Origin: Klebsiella spallanzanii
Lineage (GTDB): Bacteria; Pseudomonadota; Gammaproteobacteria; Enterobacterales; Enterobacteriaceae
Length of the DNA: 64,000 bases
Reading direction: 5' to 3'
Assembly (NCBI RefSeq): GCF_902158555.1
Contig: NZ_CABGGS010000023.1
Location: 186,001-250,000 of the forward strand
Part shown: positions 1 through 7,811 of the stretch, in pieces
How the letters are laid out: each line of letters starts with the position of its first letter
How positions within the stretch are numbered: position 1 is the stretch's first letter
Program-made: the position numbers and the translations under genes
The notes under the pieces: generated by a model
The model's database searches: none
Seen by the model: only the letters and a program-made list of their open reading frames with translations
What the model was told of the DNA's origin: nothing

Positions 1-78
1 AAAATCGATGCCGCTATTGTGCTTTCTTTAGTTTGAGAAATAAAATCGATTTATTGCATCTATTCATGAAAAAAAGAG

Positions 79-1005
79 ATGAATTACTCGCTACGTCAGT
101 TGAAGGTGTTTGTGACCGTTGCTCGGGTCAAAAGTTTTAGCCGGGCAGGAGAGAGTATTGGCCTTAGCCAGTCGGCGGTGAGCCATAGCGTTAAAGAGCT
201 GGAACACCAAACCGGCGTGCGTTTGCTTGACCGGACGACGCGGGAAGTCGTGCTCACGGAAGCCGGACAGCAGCTGGCGGCCAGGCTTGAGCGCCTGCTG
301 GACGAATTGAACAGCACGTTGCTTGAAGCAGGACGCGTCGGGCAGCAGCTTATGGGAACCGTTCGGGTGGCGGCAAGTCAGACCATTTCTGCTCACCTTA
401 TCCCCCAGTGCATTGCCTACAGCAACTGGCGCTATCCGGATATCGACTTCGTTCTGCACGATCGCCCTCAACGGTGGGTACTGGAGAGTATCCGCCAGGG
501 GGAAGTGGATTTCGGTATTGTTATCGATCCCGGAGCCGCTACCGATTTACAGTGTGAGACGGTTCTTGCTGAGCCTTTTCTGCTGCTTTGTCGTGGCGAT
601 CATCCTTTTGCCAGACAGGACTCGGTGAGCTGGCAGGAGCTACAGCATCAGCGGCTGGTGTTACAGGATTATGCTTCTGGCAGCCGTCCGCTTATTGATG
701 CTGCGCTTTCGGGGTTTTCCGTTTCTGCCAATATTGTGCAGGAAATAGGCCATCCAGCAACGCTATTTCCGATGGTTGAGTCAGGGATAGGTATTAGTAT
801 CCTGCCTGCATTAGCGCTGCCGCTCCCTCAGGGAAGCCGTCTACAGGTGAAACGGCTTACCCCGGTGGTGGAACGCCAGTTGATGCTGGCACGACGTAAA
901 AATCGCTCGTTATCTACGGCAGCAGAGGCGCTGTGGGAGGTTGTGCGACATCAAGCCAGGCAATTGACCTCTTTGCGCGAGCATGATCCCTTGTATCAGT
1001 TATGA
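79..1005 (+). CDS. yfeR: LysR-family transcriptional regulator YfeR
   Basis: LysR-type DNA-binding regulator of 308 residues, the same length as E. coli YfeR and nearly identical to it in the N-terminal winged helix-turn-helix (about residues 1-62, with [21 protein letters not shown] as the recognition region). Residues 90-295 form the periplasmic-binding-protein-like effector domain. In Salmonella YfeR is known to control the divergent transporter gene yfeH in response to osmolarity; yfeH would lie just left of this window. K-12 has yfeN between yfeR and xapA, and it is absent here. The 78 bases upstream are AT-rich and probably hold the shared divergent promoter. The effector is unknown. 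Confidence 0.93.
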   Translation: MNYSLRQLKVFVTVARVKSFSRAGESIGLSQSAVSHSVKELEHQTGVRLLDRTTREVVLTEAGQQLAARLERLLDELNSTLLEAGRVGQQLMGTVRVAASQTISAHLIPQCIAYSNWRYPDIDFVLHDRPQRWVLESIRQGEVDFGIVIDPGAATDLQCETVLAEPFLLLCRGDHPFARQDSVSWQELQHQRLVLQDYASGSRPLIDAALSGFSVSANIVQEIGHPATLFPMVESGIGISILPALALPLPQGSRLQVKRLTPVVERQLMLARRKNRSLSTAAEALWEVVRHQARQLTSLREHDPLYQL

Positions 1006-1126
1006 ATCAATAGTTTTTTGATATTGAACGTCCGGGAAAACTGTATTGGTAATCGATTGCGTACCGTCGTTATAACAGCATGGTACCCATTCAATTTATC
1101 CATTCTTCAGTTTTTAAGGACATCTT

Positions 1127-1960
1127 ATGAGTCACTCTCTTTTCTCACAGAACCCCTGGTATAGCGCAGATATTATTCGCGGCTATAAGCCTGACTTCAC
1201 GCCACGAGTCGCCTTTATTCTTGGTTCTGGCCTTGGGGCGTTAGCGGAACAAATTGAAGATGCAGTAGCGATTTCATACGAGAAGTTGCCAGGCTTCCCG
1301 GTCAGTACTGTGCATGGCCATGCGGGGGAGCTGGTACTTGGAAATCTAGCCGGCGTTCCCGTAGCCTGTATGAAAGGGCGCGGCCACTTCTATGAAGGAC
1401 GGGGAATGACCGTGATGACCGACGCCATCCGGACGCTAAAGCTGTTGGGATGTGAACTGCTGTTTTGCACTAACGCGGCCGGGTCTTTACGCCCTGAGGT
1501 TGGCCCGGGGAGCCTGGTGGCGCTAAGCGATCATATTAATACCATGCCGGGTACGCCAATGGTTGGTCTGAATGATGAACGCTTCGGCGAACGCTTCTTT
1601 TCTCTGGCGAATGCCTATGATGCGGATTATCGAGCCGTACTGCAGACCGTTGCGAAAGAAGGGGGCTTTCCGCTTACTGAGGGCGTGTTTGTTTCTTATC
1701 CCGGGCCGAACTTTGAAACGGCAGCGGAGATTCGCATGATGCAGATTATCGGCGGTGATGTGGTAGGAATGTCCGTAGTACCGGAGGTGATTACCGCCCG
1801 CCATTGTGGGCTTAAAGTGGTGGCTGTTTCCGCCATCACCAATCTGGCTGAAGGGCTCGGTGATGTGAAATTATCTCACGCGCAAACCCTGGCTGCGGCC
1901 GAACTCTCCCGACAGAATTTTATCAACCTGATCTGCGGCTTCTTACGCAAACTGGCCTGA
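1127..1960 (+). CDS. xapA: Xanthosine phosphorylase (purine nucleoside phosphorylase II)
   Basis: Cytoplasmic phosphorolysis of xanthosine, inosine and guanosine to the base plus ribose-1-phosphate. At 277 residues it has the family length. Motifs of the trimeric PNP family are visible: the phosphate loop GSGLGALAE near residue 33, the HGHAGEL segment, GRGHFYEGRG near residue 85 and TNAAGS near 117, with AITNLAEGL towards the C-terminus. The start is preceded by AAGGA eight bases upstream. It is followed after 60 bp by xapB, so the two form the xanthosine operon, which is activated by XapR with xanthosine in E. coli. Confidence 0.96.
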   Translation: MSHSLFSQNPWYSADIIRGYKPDFTPRVAFILGSGLGALAEQIEDAVAISYEKLPGFPVSTVHGHAGELVLGNLAGVPVACMKGRGHFYEGRGMTVMTDAIRTLKLLGCELLFCTNAAGSLRPEVGPGSLVALSDHINTMPGTPMVGLNDERFGERFFSLANAYDADYRAVLQTVAKEGGFPLTEGVFVSYPGPNFETAAEIRMMQIIGGDVVGMSVVPEVITARHCGLKVVAVSAITNLAEGLGDVKLSHAQTLAAAELSRQNFINLICGFLRKLA

Positions 1961-1976
1961 ACAAATAATAAAAATT

Positions 1977-1994
1977 GACCCCGCTCGCGGGGTC
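1977..1994 (+). terminator. Stem-loop between xapA and xapB
   Basis: A perfect 7-bp stem (GACCCCG / CGGGGTC) with loop CTCG, followed by TTACTTTAA. The T-tract is poor, so it more likely attenuates xapB or protects the xapA mRNA than stops all transcription. Confidence 0.5.
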
Positions 1995-2020
1995 TTACTT
2001 TAATGGCAAGGAACGGAAAA

Positions 2021-3277
2021 ATGGGTATCGCCTCTCGCTTAAAACTCATGTCGTTTTTGCAATATTTTATCTGGGGAAGCTGGCTGGTTACCCTGGGTTC
2101 TTACATGATAAACACATTGCATTTCACTGGTGCAAACGTTGGGATGGTTTATAGCTCCAAAGGGTTGGCGGCCATTATTATGCCCGGCATTATGGGGATT
2201 ATCGCCGATAAATGGCTGCGTGCAGAACGGGCCTACATGCTCTGCCACCTGGCCTGCGCGGGAATACTTCTTTACGCGACAACCGTTACCGATCCGGATA
2301 CGATGTTCTGGGTGATGCTGATAAATGCAATGGCCTATATGCCGACCATTTCGTTATCTAACAGCGTCTCCTACTCTTGTCTGGCGCAATCTGGTCAGGA
2401 TCCGGCGACCGCGTTTCCACCTATTCGCGTATTTGGCACGATTGGTTTTATTGTCGCCATGTGGACAGTGAGCCTGATGGGGCTGGAACTGAGCAGCGCA
2501 CAGCTGTACATCGCTTCTGGCGCTTCGTTATTACTGGCGATGTATGCGTTTACGCTACCGAAAATTCCGGTTGCCGAGAAAAAAGCCACTGCAACGCTTG
2601 CCAGCAAGCTGGGGCTGGATGCATTCGTGTTGTTTAAAAATCCGCGGATGGCTATTTTCTTTCTGTTTGCGATGATGTTGGGAGCGGTATTGCAAATTAC
2701 CAACGTCTTCGGTAACCCCTTCCTGCACGATTTTGCCCGCAACCCAGAGTTTGCCGATAGCTTTGTGGTGAAGTATCCCTCTATTTTGCTGTCGGTTTCG
2801 CAGATGGCGGAAGTCGGCTTTATTCTTACCATCCCGTTCTTTCTTAAACGCTTTGGCATTAAAACGGTGATGTTGATGAGTATGCTGGCGTGGACGCTAC
2901 GCTTTGGCTTTTTTGCCTTTGGCGATCCGTCTCCGTTTGGTTTTGTTCTGCTGCTGATGTCGATGATTGTCTACGGCTGCGCATTCGACTTCTTTAATAT
3001 TTCTGGGTCGGTATTTGTTGAGCAGGAAGTTAGCTCGAATATTCGCGCCAGCGCACAAGGGCTGTTTATGACCATGGTCAACGGCGTCGGGGCGTGGGTT
3101 GGTTCGATCTTGAGCGGCATGGCGGTGGACTATTTCTCTATTGATGGCGTGAAGGATTGGCAGACTATCTGGCTGGTGTTCGCAGCCTATTCATTGATGC
3201 TGGCGGTTATTTTTGCGTTGTTCTTCAGGTATAAGCATGAGCCTGAGAACCAGCTGAAGAAAGAGCTGGCACACTAA
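2021..3277 (+). CDS. xapB: Xanthosine:proton symporter
   Basis: Inner-membrane nucleoside transporter of the NHS family (NupG/XapB, a branch of the major facilitator superfamily) with about 12 hydrophobic segments. It supplies xanthosine to XapA. I chose the ATG at 2021 over the upstream in-frame ATG at 2003: AAGGAA sits seven bases before 2021 while the 2003 codon has no ribosome site, and the product then has 418 residues, exactly the E. coli length. The middle of the protein (about residues 205-300) is essentially identical to E. coli XapB by recollection, so specificity for xanthosine is likely. Confidence 0.94.
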   Translation: MGIASRLKLMSFLQYFIWGSWLVTLGSYMINTLHFTGANVGMVYSSKGLAAIIMPGIMGIIADKWLRAERAYMLCHLACAGILLYATTVTDPDTMFWVMLINAMAYMPTISLSNSVSYSCLAQSGQDPATAFPPIRVFGTIGFIVAMWTVSLMGLELSSAQLYIASGASLLLAMYAFTLPKIPVAEKKATATLASKLGLDAFVLFKNPRMAIFFLFAMMLGAVLQITNVFGNPFLHDFARNPEFADSFVVKYPSILLSVSQMAEVGFILTIPFFLKRFGIKTVMLMSMLAWTLRFGFFAFGDPSPFGFVLLLMSMIVYGCAFDFFNISGSVFVEQEVSSNIRASAQGLFMTMVNGVGAWVGSILSGMAVDYFSIDGVKDWQTIWLVFAAYSLMLAVIFALFFRYKHEPENQLKKELAH

Positions 3278-3288
3278 CGCAGCCCAAT

Positions 3289-3320
3289 GGCGGGGTTTAT
3301 GCCCCCGCCGTTTCATTTTC
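3289..3320 (+). terminator. Terminator after xapB
   Basis: GGCGGGG (3289-3295) pairs with CCCCGCC (3303-3309) and is followed by GTTTCATTTTC. It separates xapAB from xapR. Confidence 0.65.
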
Positions 3321-3376
3321 TATGATGCAATGTGATAACTTTGCGCATTATCCTTCACGTCAGGAGCGCATAACAC

Positions 3377-4261
3377 ATGGAACGCACGCATCGTATCGAT
3401 CTGAAGTTATTGCGCTATTTCCTGGCTGTCGCAGAAGAGCTGCATTTTGGGCGTGCAGCTGCCCGCCTGAATATGTCGCAGCCTCCGTTAAGTATGCATG
3501 TCAAAGAACTTGAACAGCAGCTCGGTACGCTGTTGTTTATTCGCCATTCCCGCAGCGTGGCGTTGACCCATGCAGGGAAAATTCTAATGGAAGAGTCCCG
3601 TCGTCTGCTTTCGAGTGCTAATCAGGCTCTGGCGCGAGTGGAGCAGATTGGCCGGGGAGAAGCGGGGCGGGTAGAGTTGGGGGTGATAGGAACGGCAATG
3701 TGGGGGAAAATGCGCCCGGTGATGCGTCGTTTTTTGAAAGAGAACCCTAACGTCGAAGTGCTTTTCAGAGAGAATATGCCCGCGATGCAGATGGCGATGC
3801 TGGAGCGACGAGAGCTGGATGCCGGAGTCTGGCGGATGGCAATAGAACCTTCTCCTGGATTTACCAGCCTGCGTTTGCATGAGTCCTCTTTTTTAGTTGC
3901 GATGCCGGAAGAGCATGCGCTTTCCGTTCGTGAACATATACCGCTTGAAGCGCTACGTAACGAATACTTTGTCACCATGCCCTCAATACATACCGACTGG
4001 ACGTTTTTGCAACGCGTTTGCCAGAGTGCCGGATTTTCGCCGATGATCGTTCGTGAAGTGATGGAGCCACAAACGGTTCTGGCGATGGTCAGTATGGGGA
4101 TTGGTATTACGCTAATAGCGGATAGCTATGCACAGATGACATGGCCTGGCGTTGTTTTTCGTCCGTTGGAGGAGCGAATACCCGCCGATTTGTATATTGT
4201 ATATGACCAACAGCAGGCGACGCCTGCGCTGACAAAGCTGGTGGAAGCGTTGACGGGGTAA
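3377..4261 (+). CDS. xapR: LysR-family activator of the xap operon
   Basis: LysR-type regulator of 294 residues, the E. coli XapR length, and strikingly similar through the helix-turn-helix (LHFGRAAARLNMSQPPLS, residues about 21-38) and the effector domain. XapR activates xapAB when xanthosine is present. The order xapA-xapB-xapR, all on one strand, is the K-12 order. AGGAG lies 11-12 bases before the chosen ATG, a little far but the only plausible ribosome site. A strong terminator follows at 4294. Confidence 0.94.
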   Translation: MERTHRIDLKLLRYFLAVAEELHFGRAAARLNMSQPPLSMHVKELEQQLGTLLFIRHSRSVALTHAGKILMEESRRLLSSANQALARVEQIGRGEAGRVELGVIGTAMWGKMRPVMRRFLKENPNVEVLFRENMPAMQMAMLERRELDAGVWRMAIEPSPGFTSLRLHESSFLVAMPEEHALSVREHIPLEALRNEYFVTMPSIHTDWTFLQRVCQSAGFSPMIVREVMEPQTVLAMVSMGIGITLIADSYAQMTWPGVVFRPLEERIPADLYIVYDQQQATPALTKLVEALTG

Positions 4262-4293
4262 TTATTGGCTCAGGATTATATATTGCAGATAGC

Positions 4294-4320
4294 AAAAAAG
4301 CGCCTTTAGGGCGCTTTTTT
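4294..4320. terminator. Bidirectional terminator, xapR / tRNA operon
   Basis: AAAAAAGCGCC and GGCGCTTTTTT form an A/T-flanked hairpin with a TTTA-type loop. The T-tracts on both strands fit termination of xapR on + and of the converging lysV-val tRNA operon on -. Confidence 0.85.
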
Positions 4321-4324
4321 ACAT

Positions 4325-4400
4325 TGGTGGGTCGTGCAGGATTCGAACCTGCGACCAATTGATTAAAAGTCAACTGCTCTACCAACTGAGCTAACGACCC
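4325..4400 (-). tRNA. lysV: tRNA-Lys (anticodon TTT)
   Basis: 76 nt including an encoded CCA. The reverse complement begins GGGTCGTTAGCTCAG, has TTT in the anticodon loop (CTTTTAA) and GGTTCGAATCC in the T arm. It is the last gene of a four-tRNA operon with three valine tRNAs, the same arrangement as K-12 valUXY-lysV. Confidence 0.97.
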
Positions 4401-4404
4401 GAAG

Positions 4405-4480
4405 TGGTGGGTGATGACGGGATCGAACCGCCGACCCCCTCCTTGTAAGGGAGGTGCTCTCCCAGCTGAGCTAATCACCC
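4405..4480 (-). tRNA. valY: tRNA-Val (anticodon TAC)
   Basis: 76 nt with encoded CCA; the anticodon loop reads CTTACAA (TAC). Only 4 bp separate it from lysV. Its sequence is identical to the next copy (4527-4602), including GGTTCGATCCC in the T arm. The valY/valX/valU labels follow the K-12 gene order. Confidence 0.95.
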
Positions 4481-4526
4481 ACTTCGGTACTTCATTTTAC
4501 TGCAAGAAATCCAGCTGGCGAGAAAG

Positions 4527-4602
4527 TGGTGGGTGATGACGGGATCGAACCGCCGACCCCCTCCTTGTAAGGGAGGTGCTCTCCCAGCTGAGCTAATCAC
4601 CC
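4527..4602 (-). tRNA. valX: tRNA-Val (anticodon TAC)
   Basis: Second valine tRNA of the operon, 76 nt with CCA, identical to the copy at 4405-4480. The 46-bp spacers between the valine genes would be removed during processing of the common precursor. Confidence 0.95.
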
Positions 4603-4646
4603 ACTTCTCAATTTCTTGCTACACGGCGGAGACTACGTAAAGTAGT

Positions 4647-4722
4647 TGGTGGGTGATGACGGGTTCGAACCGCCGACCCCCTCCTTGTAAGGGAGGTGCT
4701 CTCCCAGCTGAGCTAATCACCC
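4647..4722 (-). tRNA. valU: tRNA-Val (anticodon TAC)
   Basis: Promoter-proximal valine tRNA, 76 nt with CCA. It differs from the other two copies at one T-arm position (GGTTCGAACCC instead of GGTTCGATCCC), which alters a loop base and not the stem pairing. Confidence 0.95.
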
Positions 4723-4739
4723 CCGCTGTGTGGAGTCGC

Positions 4740-4767
4740 ATTATAGGGAGAGTTGAAAATGAGTCAA
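4740..4767 (-). promoter_or_regulatory. Sigma-70 promoter of the val-lys tRNA operon
   Basis: Read on the minus strand: TTGACT, 16-bp spacer, TATAAT. The perfect -10 is followed by a GC-containing discriminator, and the -10 ends 17 bases upstream of valU. This is a strong stable-RNA type promoter, divergent from gltX. Confidence 0.8.
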
Positions 4768-4887
4768 CGCCTTTTCTAAATAATTTGTTTGTTCGTCGTA
4801 AAATTAAACAAAACGATCGCAATGTCATCTATGGAGCATGATTTATAAACAAAAAGGGCAAAGCGTGACGTTGAAACACCAACAACA

Positions 4888-4915
4888 TTGAGGAATCAGC
4901 TTACAGTGTTAGAAT
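4888..4915 (+). promoter_or_regulatory. Candidate gltX promoter
   Basis: TTGAGG, 16-bp spacer, TAGAAT, lying about 65 bases before the gltX start in the divergent tRNA/gltX region. K-12 gltX is reported to have several promoters, so this may be one of them. Confidence 0.5.
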
Positions 4916-4981
4916 AATCGTTTGTAAAATCTAACGAACACTGCCGCCTGCCGGCATCTTTATCAAACGTAAGGCCAATTC

Positions 4982-6394
4982 ATGAAAATCAAAACTCGCT
5001 TCGCGCCAAGCCCAACAGGCTATTTGCACGTTGGCGGTGCGCGTACTGCTCTCTATTCCTGGCTTTTTGCACGTAACCACGGCGGTGAGTTTGTGCTGCG
5101 TATTGAAGACACCGATCTCGAGCGCTCCACGCCGGAGGCCATTGAAGCCATTATGGATGGGATGAACTGGCTGAGCCTGGAATGGGATGAAGGTCCGTAC
5201 TTCCAGACCAAGCGGTTTGATCGCTACAACGCCGTGATTGATGAAATGCTGGAGGCGGGCACCGCTTATAAATGCTATTGCTCCAAAGAGCGTCTGGAAG
5301 CGCTGCGCGAAGAGCAGATGGCTAAAGGTGAGAAGCCGCGCTACGACGGGCGTTGCCGCCATGGTCACGAACATCACGCCGATGATGAACCTTGCGTGGT
5401 ACGTTTTGCCAACCCAGAAGGCGGTTCCGTTATTTTTGACGATCAGATCCGCGGTCCTATTGAATTCAGCAACCAGGAGCTGGACGATCTGATTATCCGT
5501 CGTACCGACGGTTCCCCGACCTACAACTTTTGCGTAGTTGTTGATGACTGGGATATGGAAATCACCCACGTTATCCGTGGCGAAGACCATATCAACAATA
5601 CTCCGCGACAGATTAACATCCTGAAAGCGCTGAACGCTCCGGTGCCGGTTTATGCCCATGTCTCTATGATCAATGGCGATGACGGTAAAAAACTCTCCAA
5701 GCGTCACGGTGCTGTAAGCGTCATGCAGTATCGCGATGACGGCTACCTGCCGGAAGCGCTGCTGAACTACCTGGTGCGTCTGGGATGGTCCAGCGGCGAC
5801 CAGGAGATTTTCTCTCGTGAAGAGATGATTAAACTGTTTAGCCTGGGTGCGGTGAGCAAATCTGCCAGTGCGTTCAACACGGAAAAACTGCAGTGGCTGA
5901 ACCATCACTACATTAATTCACTGGCGCCGGAATACGTGGCAACGCATTTACAGTGGCACATTGAGCAGGAAAATATCGATACCCGTAACGGCCCGCAGCT
6001 GGCTGAGCTGGTGAAACTGCTGGGTGAGCGCTGCAAAACACTGAAAGAGATGGCGGCAAGCTGCCGTTATTTCTATGAAGACTTTGCCGAATTTGATGCC
6101 GATGCAGCGAAAAAACATCTGCGTCCGGTTGCTCGTCAGCCGCTCGAAGTGGTGCGCGACAAACTCACTGCCATTAGTGACTGGACGGCAGAGAACGTTC
6201 ACCATGCGATTCAGGCGACAGCAGATGAACTGGAAGTTGGAATGGGTAAAGTGGGCATGCCGCTGCGCGTAGCCGTGACTGGCGCAGGCCAGTCTCCTGC
6301 GCTTGATGTGACCGTGCATGCGATTGGCAAATCACGCAGCGTCGAACGTATCAACAAAGCGCTGGTTTTTATTGCCGAGCGTGAGAGTCAATAA
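4982..6394 (+). CDS. gltX: Glutamyl-tRNA synthetase
   Basis: Class I aminoacyl-tRNA synthetase that charges tRNA-Glu with glutamate in the cytoplasm; essential. The HIGH signature appears as HVGG at residues 16-19 and the KMSKS loop as KLSKR near residue 237. A cysteine/histidine-rich stretch around residues 98-127 (CYC ... CRHGHEHH) matches the zinc-binding insertion of the enterobacterial enzyme. Length 470 against 471 in E. coli. It is divergent from the tRNA operon and convergent with yfeC-yfeD, ending 26 bp before a shared terminator. Confidence 0.98.
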   Translation: MKIKTRFAPSPTGYLHVGGARTALYSWLFARNHGGEFVLRIEDTDLERSTPEAIEAIMDGMNWLSLEWDEGPYFQTKRFDRYNAVIDEMLEAGTAYKCYCSKERLEALREEQMAKGEKPRYDGRCRHGHEHHADDEPCVVRFANPEGGSVIFDDQIRGPIEFSNQELDDLIIRRTDGSPTYNFCVVVDDWDMEITHVIRGEDHINNTPRQINILKALNAPVPVYAHVSMINGDDGKKLSKRHGAVSVMQYRDDGYLPEALLNYLVRLGWSSGDQEIFSREEMIKLFSLGAVSKSASAFNTEKLQWLNHHYINSLAPEYVATHLQWHIEQENIDTRNGPQLAELVKLLGERCKTLKEMAASCRYFYEDFAEFDADAAKKHLRPVARQPLEVVRDKLTAISDWTAENVHHAIQATADELEVGMGKVGMPLRVAVTGAGQSPALDVTVHAIGKSRSVERINKALVFIAERESQ

Positions 6395-6420
6395 TCCTGA
6401 TTTAGATGACAGATATAGTA

Positions 6421-6445
6421 AAACGGCGGGATATTCCCGCCGTTT
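6421..6445. terminator. Bidirectional terminator, gltX / yfeD
   Basis: AAACGGCGGGA pairs with TTCCCGCCGTTT around a three-base loop, followed by TTTT on +. It lies between two converging genes and overlaps nothing but the yfeD stop region. Confidence 0.85.
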
Positions 6446-6447
6446 TT

Positions 6448-6846
6448 TTAACTATTCTCAGCATCATTAATACCAAGCCGGGACAGAAATCCGCTGATCC
6501 CCTCGCGTGCCAGAAGATCCCGTAGATGCAATTGCTCTGTTGGGGTCATCAGATGCAGCGTCTCGACAATCTGGCGCCAGATGGTATCAGCGTCATTCAC
6601 AAAGTAATTAACTGGCTGTTCCGCCAGCTGATTATCAATAGTCAGATGCCGTAATGCCGGGATATTTGCCAGAAAATCGATAACTGATTTGTCGATAACG
6701 ATCAGACGAGCTCGACCGCCTTTGACGCCGGGTATGGCTTCGGTTCGCCATTTTTGCTCTCTGGCCCAGCGGTTAATCGTTTGCCGAGCGAGGCTAAGGC
6801 ATTCAGCGAGCTCCGCTGGAGTCATTTTATCTTTGAGTTTCATCAT
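6448..6846 (-). CDS. yfeD: Putative DNA-binding protein YfeD
   Basis: Small protein of 132 residues (E. coli YfeD about 130; the next Met codon at 6843 is an equally possible start). The N-terminal 55 residues read as a helix-turn-helix (ELAECLSLARQTINRWAREQ) followed by a Trp and GVKGGRARLIVI, the same plan as its upstream neighbour YfeC. The C-terminal 70 residues contain a second conserved block (TPTEQLHLRDLLAREGISGF). It is separated from yfeC by 4 bp, so the two are surely co-transcribed. No regulatory target is known to me. The N-terminal domain resembles the Mu transposase/repressor DNA-binding fold (see findings). Confidence 0.88.
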   Translation of the reverse strand: MMKLKDKMTPAELAECLSLARQTINRWAREQKWRTEAIPGVKGGRARLIVIDKSVIDFLANIPALRHLTIDNQLAEQPVNYFVNDADTIWRQIVETLHLMTPTEQLHLRDLLAREGISGFLSRLGINDAENS

Positions 6847-6850
6847 GATT

Positions 6851-7204
6851 TTACTGGTCGCGTATTCCCAGCCGATTGAGTAGTCCGGTGATCCCTTCGC
6901 GTAGCAGCAGCGACATAAACAGCTTTTGCTCGCCCGGCGTCATCTCTTTACACAGTGTGAGCAGCAGAGATTCAAGATCGTTATCGGTTGCAGAATAGGG
7001 GACAGGGTTTTCGGCCACGCGCTGTGCGCTGCGAATAAACTCGCGAACTTGCTCATTAACATGTACGAGTCGCGCTTTGCCGCCCTGTACGCCGGGTCGT
7101 GGGGACGTTTGCCATCCCTCTTTACGTACCCATTTGTTAATCGTTTGCCGACTGAAGCCAGTCAGATGCGCTATTTCTTCAGGTGTCATTCGTTCCTTGA
7201 GCAT
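6851..7204 (-). CDS. yfeC: Putative DNA-binding protein YfeC
   Basis: 117 residues, close to E. coli YfeC. The N-terminal region has helix-turn-helix character (EEIAHLTGFSRQTINKWVRK, residues about 8-27) followed by EGWQTSPRPGVQGGKARLVHV. The C-terminal part (MTPGEQKLFMSLLLREGITG) is repeated in YfeD, so yfeC and yfeD are a tandem duplication that has diverged. AGGAAA precedes the start at a good distance. Function is unknown; transcription or nucleic-acid binding is inferred from the fold only. Confidence 0.88.
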   Translation of the reverse strand: MLKERMTPEEIAHLTGFSRQTINKWVRKEGWQTSPRPGVQGGKARLVHVNEQVREFIRSAQRVAENPVPYSATDNDLESLLLTLCKEMTPGEQKLFMSLLLREGITGLLNRLGIRDQ

Positions 7205-7362
7205 ACTATTTCCTGAGTAAATATGTGGGAATTAGTTGCACATGTTATAGCATCCTTTTAGAGGAAAGGGTGACATGTTTAGCTTCTGGCTGCGATAAGG
7301 CTCGCAATGTCAGCCGTTTGCCTGCTTTTTCAGCGATAAAATGACAGGGATTGATTTTGCCG

Positions 7363-7391
7363 TTGACACCTGGCGAAGGAATTCATATTAT
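7363..7391 (+). promoter_or_regulatory. Promoter of the alaX-alaW tRNA operon
   Basis: TTGACA (perfect -35), 17-bp spacer, TATTAT, then a GC-rich discriminator GCCGCCCG, typical of growth-rate and stringently controlled tRNA promoters. It ends 32 bases upstream of the first tRNA-Ala. Confidence 0.85.
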
Positions 7392-7423
7392 GCCGCCCGT
7401 CAACACGACACGCTTTACGTTAC

Positions 7424-7499
<76 letters not shown>

Positions 7500-7540
7500 A
7501 AACCTGCACCCATCAGGTTTGGTTCGTAAAGAGGTCCTGT

Positions 7541-7616
<76 letters not shown>

Positions 7617-7623
7617 AATTATG

Positions 7624-7652
7624 AACCCTCGCTACGGCGGGGGTTTTTTTTT
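7624..7652 (+). terminator. Terminator of the tRNA-Ala operon
   Basis: AACCCTCGC and GCGGGGGTT form a 9-bp stem with one T-G wobble around loop TACG, followed by a run of nine T. Confidence 0.9.
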
Positions 7653-7811
7653 ACGCGGGAAATGTAAAGCATTCTTTGAATAAGTCAGTAAATCTCCACT
7701 TTAAGTAATTTCAGATTTTTTCACGATTTAAAATCTTGCCTTGCCATTATTAAGAGACATAATATTTGTCGCCTAAATATATTTTTGCAGCAGGAGTTTT
7801 AATTAACAATA

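Noticed and set aside
4107-4478. Open frames through the tRNA-Lys/tRNA-Val cluster (also 4619-4828)
   Set aside because: They translate tRNA genes; such frames are common annotation artefacts.
4405-4722. Three near-identical 76-bp repeats as a mobile or recombination repeat
   Set aside because: They are complete tRNA-Val genes in an operon found in the same place in K-12.
4931-5908. 325-codon open frame antisense to gltX
   Set aside because: Shadow of gltX; no homology and no start signals.
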